Both the position numbers and the translations under genes were made by a program. The notes beneath the pieces are model-generated. The model worked only from the letters and a program-made list of their open reading frames with translations. It searched no databases and was not told where the DNA came from. A DNA stretch of 64,000 nucleotides from Halocaridina rubra (lineage: Eukaryota > Arthropoda > Malacostraca > Decapoda > Atyidae): the NCBI GenBank assembly GCA_037179515.1, contig JAXCGZ010003832.1, forward strand, positions 80,001 to 144,000. The letters are read 5' to 3'. This document shows, in pieces, positions 22,001-34,479 of this stretch (position 1 is the first letter of the stretch; each line of letters begins with the position of its first letter).

Positions 22001-25000
22001 CTTGCTTTCTCTATTATTCACGATCTGGAGAAAATTATCAAACATCCTACTCATGTTCCTGATCAACACGAACATGCAGCAAACACTCTTGACCTATATC
22101 TTACTTCGGACCCTCCAAACTACTTTTATTCTGTGCTTTCCCCTCTTGATAAATCTGACCACTCTGTGATCTCAATCTCTTCCATTTTTGCTCCCCCTCC
22201 ACCAATCCCTCCTACTCAGTGCCACCTTTGGCACTTTGAGTGTACCCAACGTGAAAATTTGTGTAACTTCCTCTTTGATTTCCCTTGGGATGACTACTGC
22301 ATTTGGTTCCGCAACCCTGATCAGGTAGCCCTAAAAGTTGCCGAGATCATGACCTCGGGAATGGAGGCATACATCTCCTCTACGAAAACTTTCTCTCCCC
22401 CTAAACCTGGTTTGACCATGCCTGCTCCATGGCTATCCAGGCCAGGAATCGGACACACTGATCTTACCAAGCCTCACATTCCGATTTAACTCGCTCTACT
22501 TTTATTGTAGCTAGGAATCGCTGTACTTCTCAGATTCGAAGGTCTAAGGCTTACTTTATAAGATGGAAAATTGATGACCTTAACTCCTCTCCCACTGACA
22601 AATGCTTCTGGTCCTTAGCCAAAAATCTCTCCAAAAACTTCTGTAACTCAAGCTTTCCCCCTCTCATTCATTCTGATGGTTCTATGGCTTGCTCTCCCAC
22701 TGACAAAGCCACTCTCTTTGGCTCTCATTTTACTGCCAACTCTTCTATAAACGATTCCAGCACACCTGCCCCTCAATCTTTACCCCTCTCTATCCCTTAT
22801 CCTTTCTTCCTGCAAAGTTCATAAGGTTCTTCGCTTGCTAAAGACGAACAAGGCATCTGGTTCTGATGGTATCCCTGCAAGGTTCCTCAAGGAGTTTGCA
22901 GATGAACTGGTTCCCTTGCTTTGCCATCTTTTTTTGCCTCATTTTTGTCAACCAATATCTATCCTCCATCTTGGGGGCATGCTGTAGTTCAACCTATTCC
23001 TAAGAAGGGTGACCGCTCTATTGCTTCAGACTACCAACCTATTGAACTAACCATCTCTATTGCTGAAGTTTTCGAAACTTTGCTCAATGCTCACTTCTTG
23101 AAATGCCTTGTATCTATCTCATTTATCTCCGATCACCAGTACGGTTTCCGCAAGGCACGATCCACTGGTGACCTCCTGTCCTGTCTTACTCATGCATGGT
23201 CATCTTCTCTGAGAAACTATGGGAAATCCTTTGTCGTCACTCTTGATATCTTTAAGGCATTTGACAAAGTCTGGCACAAGGCTCTGTTGGCCAAACTCCC
23301 TGCCTATGGCTTTACCCCTTCTCTCTGTTCTCTGATTTTCAGTTTTCTTTCTGACCGTTTTATATCTGTAGTTGTTGATGGTGCGAAATCTAGCCCTTTC
23401 TCTGTTACCAGTAGTGTTCCACAGGGGTCTGTTCTTTCACCTACTCTGTTCCTTCTCTTCATCAATGATCTTCTACAATCCCCATTTTCCTCTCTTCTTC
23501 TTGCCTTTGCTGACGATTCTACCCTTCACTTTTCCCCTGCCTTTTCTTCACAACCTTCATCTGCTACTCGTAATCAGTCTCGTATCACTCTTTCTTCTAC
23601 TCTCAACTCCGATTTGCAGAGGGTATATGAGTGGGGCACTCAAAATTTAGTTAAATCCAATACTTCCAAGACACAGTTTCTGGCTATCTCTTTATCTTCT
23701 CCTCCTGATAACCCTATTGTCTTCAAAACTAACGAAATTTACCCTCTTAATTTTATCAACATATCAGGCATCCATATAGCCTCTAAATTGTCTTGGAGGA
23801 ATCACATAATCCAAATTTCTAAATCTTCATCCAAAAAATTGGGGATTCTGTTTCGTTTTCGTCATTACTTTTCCTCTTTACAGTTACTTAAAATCTGTAA
23901 AGATCTTATCCGACCCTGCTTAGAATACTGCTCACACATCTGGGGTGCTTCTTCTTATACTTATCTCCTTGATAGGGTTGAATCTAAGGAAGTCAGACTC
24001 ATTAATGATCCTTCTCTTACTTCTAATCTGGATTCTCTCTCTCTTCGCTTTAAGATATCATTCCTTTCTCTTTTGTATTGCTACTACTTCCATCGCTGCT
24101 CTGATGAGTTGGCGAGTTGTATCCCTCCCCCACTGCCAAGGCTGCGTAACACTCGCCAAACGGCCTCATCTCACAGGTACTGTGAGGAGATTTGTAGCTT
24201 GCAGATTTGGTCGGCACAGATACTGATTCTTCCCATCTACCTCCAGACTCTGGAACTCTCTTCCTCTTTGTCTTTCCAAATGTTTATGACCTATCTTCCT
24301 TCAAAAAGAGGATCTATCGTCATCTCGGGGCCTAATCCTCCATATCTCTAGGTCCTCTGTACTTTGACTGTTTTTTATGTCTGTCAGTTTCCTTTATGTA
24401 ACATTACCTCATCTCTACCTTGTCCTTAACCTTTTTCTTTTCCTTCGTCTTTGTGTTTTCGCATGCCCGGGCCTTTATTGATGAGGGCAGATTTTGCCTG
24501 TCCCGGTGTCACACTCATAAAAAAAAAGAAGCTCCATACATACAGTATCTATATGGAATAAACTGTGCATTATTCTTAATCACTTTAGATTTTCAATTAC
24601 CCCATTACATTTCAGCCTCGAAGTACAGCAAGCTTTAAATTTTATATGCACCAATCTAAATTATAAAAAAGAATATCTAAGTTCAAAAAAGAAATAAGTA
24701 AATAGGTATACTACAGCCTTAATATTCTTTCACTTCATTACCCTGATCATGGTCTAAACAGTTGTTTTTAGTCTAAAAGCTGCTGATAAGTTTGAATAAA
24801 TTATAAAATATTTTATATAGGTTGTTAGATATTGTAAAAGGGAACAGTAAAGTTACAACTAAATCAGTTTAGTGCAAATGTTAAAGAATGTTTTCATGAT
24901 GCTGGTGAATCTAGCCTTATCGTTTAATGTTTTATGTGTCACTATTAATGCTCTTTTGAAATGGGGTGGATACACACAGGATAGTGCAGGGGAAATAAGG

Positions 25001-28000
25001 CTGGATGCCCTTCCTAATGCCCCATGATGGGCTCGAATGTGGAGTTGTTACTTCCCAAGTCGATTGCTTTAACCACTAAGTTACCACGGTCCTTGGTGAA
25101 TGCAACGATACTACTAAGGAAAGGTGCCTCACCATGCAACACTCTGTCAGTTGTAGTGACTAGTTCAGTATTTGCTGTGAACTGCTTGAGCATTAATGGG
25201 ACCTCCCAGAATTCGGGCTCCAGTAACATGCAAAGCTCTGAAATAATAAATGAACTGGTCACGTATAACTATAAAAGATTAAAGGGTTGCTTTATGAATT
25301 TGTTATGAAAGTATATTACAAAAATAACAAGAAGTACTTTTGAAAACATGAGCGAATAAACTAGTGGGAACTTACTCCAAATTAGTGAAGGGAGTTGCAA
25401 TCAGCAAAACTACGAGTCCTACCCAGACCATGCAATGCTAAATTTGCATTTTGCATTTTAAATATAACCAACTTTTATGAACTGGGTCAAATATCCTCGA
25501 TATTAAAAATAATAATGTCAACTTAATCTGAAAAATATAAAGTCAGGGTATATGTAGTCACTTTATAAGCCCCACTGAGTGAACTTGTTACTTTTCCTCC
25601 AATATTCAATATGACATGTGATGATAGAGAACCATAAGAAAAAGCTCTACTTTATAAAATCTTGTTTATATTTGTGCTTACCCTTTGCTCACATTTATAT
25701 AAATCTGTGACATCTGACTAATACATTAGGAATGCAGGCTATCAGGATATCTAAAGAAAACTATGAATGAGTACCACAGGTGCCTTGGGAGTACAGTACT
25801 GTATAATGTTTACATCAAAACTGAGCCGAAGTACTCAATATATTATTAAATCTAGAATATCGTGGAGAAAAGTAACCCCAAAGTGATCAAGGGTTAGTCA
25901 TACTTACAAAGCAAGTCACCAAACCTAACCTAACAATTTACGGGGTTATTTAACTTTACATGGGGGTACTGGGGTTTACTCATCTTTACCAGACCCTAAA
26001 CCTGTACAGGTGCATACCATTGTAATACTCAGGAAAGGCAGCTCTCACAAAAGGTTTAGCAACCGAGTTAAGATCTTTGATGCTTATGAAGAGAGAATGT
26101 AGGTTTTCCAAAACCAATTTCCTCGCCAATCCATCTCCATTTTTGCCATTCTTCTCTAGAGCTTCTAACACCAACTTCAGCTGTGCTGTGTGATATAAAA
26201 ATAATAAGCAACATCTGGAGAGTGGAAAAGGGTATATACCATGAGTAAACATATTTTGTACATACAGTTTTAATGATAACTACGTCAGAAGACCAACCAT
26301 CCACAACCAGCCAAGTTGGGTCACACAATATTGCCATTCAGACCCCATAGCTAACCTAATATTACTATTATCATTTACCTTATGTTACTATTGAAAACAC
26401 ATAATTGTGACACCAGGATGGGAAAAAAAAAGTAATAATAATAAAGTGCCCTCATTGGGTCTGGATACGAAGAAAACAAGGAGAAATACAGATGCAAAGT
26501 GTAGTGACTTGTCAGATGTGAAGGGATAACGAGACATGTGTAACAAATACCCAAGAATATTCGGTGTTCATGAAGGCATGTGAAAACCGTAAAGTCAATT
26601 ATCAACCCATAGGCATGAATGTCAACATTCATCATTTTGTTGGGTTTTGTAATTATGGAAGATCCAATACCCCAAATTCCCATGTTCTGCCCAATTGTTG
26701 ATAGAGGAGATATGTCATAATATCACAAGCATAGGGCTCTTTCCTGTGAGCAGAATTGGGTATATAAAAAAAAAAAAAAAAAAAAAAAAGAACATAAGAA
26801 CATAAGAATAGAGGACACTGCAACATGCCTACTGGCACACACGAGGCAGCTCCATTTTTGAATTGTATTTTCAGCATGTCTAACCTATTCTATTCTACTC
26901 TACTTATTTATTCTGTTTTTCTTTTTATGATTTTTCTAATAAGCACTAACCTATTCATACCCACCCTACCTCTGTCATATGTCTATCTAATCTACATTTG
27001 AAGGTGTCTAAGGTATTGGCATTTACTATCATACTAGGAAGCTTGTTCCATGCATCAGCTACTCTATTACCAAACCAATTTTTACCAATTTCCCTTCTGA
27101 ACCTAAATTTATCAAGCTTAAATCCATTATTACGAGTTCTGGTTTGATCATGAATTTTTAAAACTTTATTAATATCTCCCTTGTTAATCCCTTTAAACCA
27201 TTTATACACTTCAATCATATCCCCCCTAACTCTTCGCCTCTCTAGAGAATGTAGATTAAGTTTTTTTAATCTGTCCTCATATGGTAGATTTCTGATATTG
27301 TGTATCATCTTGGTCATTCTTCGCTGCACTCTCTCCAAGGATTCAATTTCCATTCTATAATAGGGTGACCAGAATTGCACAGCATAATCTAAATGGGGCC
27401 TAACTAATGCAAGATAGAGCTGCAAAATAACTTTTTCCGTCCTATTGCTGACGCTTCTTGAGATAAATCCTAAAATTCTGTTTGCTTTATTTCTGACTGC
27501 TGTGCATTGCTCTCTTGGCTTAAGACTACTACTCACAAGAACTCCCAAATCCCTTTCACACTGAGAACTCATGATTTCATGGTTATTTAGCTTATAACTA
27601 GTATTGTCTTTTATAGTACCCATTTTAACTACTTTACATTTTTCAACATTAAATTCCATTTGCCATTTGTCCGACCATTCAGATAATCTATTTAGATCTT
27701 CCTGTAAAGCATGAATGTCTTCTTTTCCATTTATAGTTCTACCTATTTTAGTGTCGTCTGCGAATTTACTTAGGTTACTACTGATATCCGAATCCAGATC
27801 ATTTAGATATACGATGAATAATAGAGGACCCAGTACCGAGCCTTGTGGTACCCCGCTTGTAACCGAGCCCCACTCTGATTTCTCTCCATTTATGCAAACC
27901 CTCTGTTTTCTGTCTTTTAACCATTGTTTGATCCATCTGAGCACAGCTCCTCCTATACCATGAGCTTCCAGCTTTTTAACTAATCTTTTGTGAGGAACTC

Positions 28001-30662
28001 TATCAAAAGCTTTGCTAAAATCTAGATATATTGTATCATATTCTTTGCCACAATCTACTGCCTCGTAAACTTCTGAATAAAAAGACAGTAAGTTTGTAAG
28101 GCACGAAAAACCCTTAAGAAACCCGTGTTGTGAAAGTTTTATCAGTCTGTGTAATTCTAGATGTGCCCTTATTTTATTTGCAATTATGGATTCTAGAATC
28201 TTACCCACTGTTGACGTTAAACTTACCGGCCTATAATTATTCTTTTTAACACGTTCTCCTTTTTTAAATATTGGTACCACATCTGCCAATTTCCACTCCA
28301 TGGGTACCGATCCTAATTTTATTGAATTATTAAATAATGCAGTTAGAGGACAACTAAGCTCTTCCTTGCATTCCTTTAATATTCTAGCATATATTCCATC
28401 AGGTCCCGGAGATTTATGAGCCTTTAATTTATCTATTTCTTTTATTACCTCCTCTCTCGTAATATTTATTGAACTAAGTATATTATCGGGACTGTCTCTG
28501 TAAATGGATTCTACTTCCGGAATATTTTCCAAGTTTTCATTTGTAAATACAGATAAGAAATAATCATTTAAACATGTACACATCACTTTATCGTCATCTG
28601 TGATATGGCCATTGGCTACTTCAATTGGTCCGACTTTTTCCTTAAATTTTGTTTGATAATGTTGATAAAACCCTTTAGGATTTTCTTTAGTTTCTCCTGC
28701 TATTCGAACTTCGTATTTTCTTTTCGACTCTCTATCTTTTTAACTTCCCTGTTTAACTGTATATATTGCTGCCTCACCTGCTCTTCACCTCTTTTTAGTT
28801 TCCTGTATATTCCTCTTTTAATACCTATAAGATTCTTTATTCTATTGTTCATCCATTTAGGGTCATTTTTTCTTGATCTGCAATGTTTCATGGGAATATA
28901 GTCTCTCTGACTATTCTTAAGAGTCATGACAAAATTGTTATATTCCTCATCCAAATTTATATTAACTGACGGGCTGCTGTTCTTTCCTGTGAGAGAATTT
29001 AATGTATTGATCTTATCTTGTGATAATCCTTGGCATGTGGTACCCAAATTTCGGGGTAATCCGCTACCTGCGACCTGACCTGCTGGATTAACTACCCACA
29101 TCTGTACCCCAGAAATCCCTTCCCATACCTCATTAGATAATTTAGTTTTTAAGCCCTCAAAATCTCCTGCTCTAAAGTTTGGAACAATATTCTTATTTTC
29201 CTTTATAGTTTCCTTGAAAATTATGTTAAATCTAATGGAATCATGGTCACTGTTGCCCAATTTTTCACCAACTTCTAAATTTGTAACCATATTCTCTCTA
29301 TTACTAAGAACTAAATCTAGTGTATTCACCCCCCGTGTTGCTTCATGTACATGCTGAGAAAGGAAATTGTCTTCTACTACTTCCAAAAACTCCTTAGAGC
29401 TACTATCACCTGTTATGGTTTCCCAGTTAATATGTCTAAAATTAAAATCGCCTACAATGCAAACTCTATTTGACCTGCTCACTTTAGAAATTTCATCGTA
29501 TATAACTTGCGACGATATATTATCTAGATCAGGTGGTCTGTAGACTACTCCTACAACTAGTGGTTTGAGCTCAACACTGTAAATGGCATACTCATGTTCA
29601 AGCCCACTAAGGGGCGTTAGGAATGGCATTCAATTTAATTCCCCAGCCCCAACCTCTGTGTCCACTGCCATAATGGGGATTAATAGTGACAAAATGGCAA
29701 ACAAACTTATGGGAGAAAGTTACATCACAAAATCCAGCAGTCTCCATTGATAACTGATATCAAAACCGATGACAATACATCAAAACATTACTGTCAAAAT
29801 ACAATGTTAATTATCAACTCGTTGGGAATGTGAAAGTAACCATATACCAATTTACAACCCAACCTAACCAATTATAATTAATTCTCATGAAATTTAAAAC
29901 CAAACCAATTTTAATAACCCATAAAATTCTTAAAAAGCCAAATTTGGGTTTCTAACATCCAATTATATAAAAATATTCGTGAAATTATAGAAATTAAATA
30001 AAACATGAATAAAATGAAACTGAAATTAGTTCTGTGAATAAATAGGTTCTGCTGTGAAAGCCACCCACCACGAGAACTTATCAGAATTAACAGAGTGATT
30101 ATATCACTGCATATTAATTACAAACTTTTACAAGACGCTAGCTCACTATACACATTATCAATTAACTTTCTCTTTCAAATAATCAGCATCTCGCAATCAG
30201 TCCTCTCAAAAGGCGCTCGAGCAAGACACTGATTAAAAATTACCGTCTCACGTGTAACTTCTTCTTCTTCTTCTTCTACCTCAAGGTGTGTAGGACACGA
30301 AGGCTTGGCATCTCAAATCAGTGCTTAAGCCAAAAAATAAAATAAAGGACAGCAGACCGTCGTATCGCGTCCGGTAGAGTGCTCGACTATGAAGGTGATG
30401 AACTCAAGTTCGAGCCCACGCAGGGACGATAGGAAGGGCATCCAGCCTTAAGCCCCCAGTTTCAGTCCGTGTCCACTCCCAAATGGGAACTAACAGTGAC
30501 ACATAAAACGTAAAAAAAAGAGCCATTAATAATATTATCTAGAGAGATATGATCAATTCAGACATTTTATCATTGATTAATAATGCCTCTTGATGTTCAA
30601 TACAGCAAAGAGTAGATATTACAAAAACAATGTCCAATTGACAAAATATAACAGTGGTTAAT

Positions 30663-30731
<69 letters not shown>

Positions 30732-30949
30732 AACTTTATTTCCATTTCAATACAATGGGTATTCGTCTGCCAGGGCAAGCCCCAACCCCCCACTGTGGTG
30801 TCCAACCACAGCAGTTCCTGCCAGTAAACAGCTTAAACTCTCGGTCTTGGACGGGAACCGATCTTTCGACCTCGTGAATGTGAAGCCAGCGCGTTACCAC
30901 TGTACCATCTGCCAGAGACTGACATTATTATGACCATAATTTATTCCTC

Positions 30950-31012
<63 letters not shown>

Positions 31013-31205
31013 TGCAAAAATCTTTTAAATAATCTCCCTTCCTTGTCGGGAATCGAATCTGCGAACTTTAGTTTAGAACAACACAACTTAGTCCACGAGA
31101 CCAGAGGCTGAAAAAGAGGGAGAACTGGGATACCCTCTGATAATACCAAATGGAAGAATGCCACTGTGACCACTATGCTCCGTTTTACCCCCCTCCCAAC
31201 CAATG

Positions 31206-31278
<73 letters not shown>

Positions 31279-31297
31279 CAACAACAACAACAACAGC

Positions 31298-31377
<80 letters not shown>

Positions 31378-31378
31378 T

Positions 31379-31476
<98 letters not shown>

Positions 31477-31483
31477 CAACAAC

Positions 31484-31537
<54 letters not shown>

Positions 31538-31570
31538 TAATGTTTATCATACCAATGACGTAGTATTATA

Positions 31571-31635
<65 letters not shown>

Positions 31636-34225
31636 AAATCTTTGGAATTTCTATACAATATTAATCTGATACAGGATGTGTGAAGTGGACATCGATACCT
31701 AAACTGATTCCATTTCCTCAATAATGAACACTCAAAATACTGGTGAGTGCTTCTTGATACTTAACATAAGTTACCACAGGATATCGCACACACACGCGCG
31801 CGCGCGCCAGACAGAAATGGTTCTGTAATGAGTGTAAAAGAGCTAAGGAGTGGAGAGATAAATGCTGGAAAGGGTACAGGAGGAGAAAAAACATAAATGT
31901 CTGGCAAACCTACAAAAGAACTAGAAATGATTACCTAAGTAAAAGAAGAGAGGCAGAGAGAGACAATGAGAAGGACATCACCAGGAAGGCTAAAGAAAAT
32001 CCCAAGCTTTTCCACAGCTTTATCAGAGGAAAACTGAAGGTAAAAGAACAGGTTTTAAGGCTTAAAAGAGCAGATGGAAGCATCACTGAGACGGATGAAG
32101 AGATCTACAAAGATCTGAACAATGGATTTTAGTCAGTATTTACAGTAGAATATACCCCCACCCCCTCAGATTGCAGAGATAGAAGTTCATGGGCCGGTAT
32201 TAGAGAATATCATCCTTTCAGCCACAGAGGTATGCAAAGCGTTGATGGACTTAGATGTCCATAAAGCTACAGGTCCTGATGATATATTCCCTCATGTACT
32301 TAAAAAATGCGCAAACTCAATATCAGTGGCACTAAGTATCATATTTAAAAAGTCACTGGAGTCAGGGGAGATTCCAAGATGCTGGAAACAAGCAAACGTG
32401 ATACCTATCTTCAAAAAGGGAAAAAGGGGTACGGCTCTAAACTATAGACCAGTTTCTTTGACAAGCATAGTTTGCAAAGTTATGGAGAAACTACTACGGA
32501 AACATATCTCTCTTCACTTGGAATCCTTCAACTTTTTGTCAGTGGGACAACATGGCTTCAGAAAAGGTATATCAACAGCAACAAACTTATTAGAATTTTA
32601 TGATGAGGTAAGCCGAATCCTACAGGAATGAGAAAGCTGGGCAGATTGCATATTCCTAGACTTCCAGAAAGCATTTGACACTGTCCTACACGGGAGACTT
32701 ATTAAGAAGCTGCAAGCAATGGCTAGAATGGGTGGAAGTATCTTGGAATTAATAAAAACTTACTTATAAGGAAGGGAACAGAGGGTTAAAGTAAGACACT
32801 CAGTGTTTGAATGGAGAAGAGTTAGTAGTGGAGTTCCACAGGGTTCAGTTTTAGGGCCACTTTTGTTCCTTGTATATGTAAATGACCTACCAGAGTCTGT
32901 AAATTCATTCATGAATATGTTTGCAGATGATGCAAAGATTGTGAAGATAGTAAGAAACGAGAACAATGGTAGAGAACTTCAGGAAGATCTTAATAGTCTG
33001 CATGAGTGGTCAGAATAGTGACTAATGAAATTCAGTACATCAAAATGTAAGGTAATGAGAATGGGTACAAGTGCAAAAAGGCCCAAGCTTGACTGCTCGG
33101 TGGCTTGAGTACAACTTCAAAAGCAGAGAATGAGAGAGATCTTGGAGTAAACATACTGGCAGATTTGTCTCCACAAATGCATATAAATGGCATTGTAAGG
33201 GCAGCATATGCTTTCTTAGCAAATGTAAGGGTAGCCTTCAGGCACATGGACAAGGAAATGTTCAGAAATATTTATGTAACCTATGTGAGGCCAAAACTTG
33301 AATATGCAGCCCCCTTACTAAGCTTGAAAAAATTCAAAGACATGCCACGAAACTGGTGCCAGAAATACGTAATCTCAGTTATGATGAGAGGTGAGGGAAT
33401 TAGACTTACCATCACTCGAAGCTAGAAGGTTGAGGGGGGATATGGTGACAGTCTTTAAATTCCTTCATGGTTATGATAGATTGGATAAGGATCGATATTT
33501 TGATATGACTGGCTCTAGAACTAGAGGTCATAGTTTGAAGCTTCGTAAGAAAACTTCTTTGCAGGATGTAAGTAAGTACTTTTTCAGTGTAAGAGTAGTT
33601 GATAATTGTAATTCGCTAAGCAAGGAGGTAGTTAATGCTATCTCAATCCATAGTTTTAAGGATAGGTATGATAAGTATCACTAAGTACAAAATGGAACCG
33701 ATCAGGAGACGGGAAGATACGAGCTTTGGGCTCTTTCCCGCAAACACAATTAGGTAATCACAATTAGGTAATCACACACAGTTTTATGTGAGGCCTCAGC
33801 TTGAATATGCAGCACCTTTCTGGACGTGATATAATATATTTTAGAAAGTTTAGAGACAGGAATCGAAGAAATTGACACAGATATGTAATCTCAGTTACCA
33901 ATAAAGGTGAAGGAGTTAGACTTACCACCAATCAAAGCTAAAAGAAATGGGGAGGTCGTTGGAACGGATTGAAAATACTGGAATTCGCTGAGCGAGGAAG
34001 GTGTAAATTCTGAATGCAGTCAGAGTTTTAAGGAAAGATATAATGTCTATGAATAAAAAAAAAAATACCCGAAGAAAGTGGAAGCCTAGTAAAGGGCTAT
34101 TTTCTATAGAATAAAATTATTGCTCCTTCGAAATTTATCTTAAGAATATCATTTATAAACCGATAATACAAAACTGTTCAAAGATTAACTAATGACATTG
34201 ACGTAAATAAATCTTTTTTAAAAAG

Positions 34226-34321
<96 letters not shown>

Positions 34322-34422
34322 TGTTTATATAAACTATAACCAAGACTTAGGCAATCTGTAAGAAAAATTGCTTGCTAAACGGATGTTATTAACATGAGTA
34401 ATTGCCTTAAGGTACATGCCAA

Positions 34423-34479
<57 letters not shown>

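Noticed and set aside
30949..31664. Long open frames of poly-Leu, poly-Asn, poly-Ile or poly-Tyr
   Set aside because: They are translations of (TAA)n/(CAA)n microsatellites, open on several frames and both strands at once, with no start context or flanking domain.
31787..31808. Z-DNA-prone CACACACGCGCG run as a regulatory site
   Set aside because: A short simple repeat at the LINE boundary; nothing ties it to a promoter.
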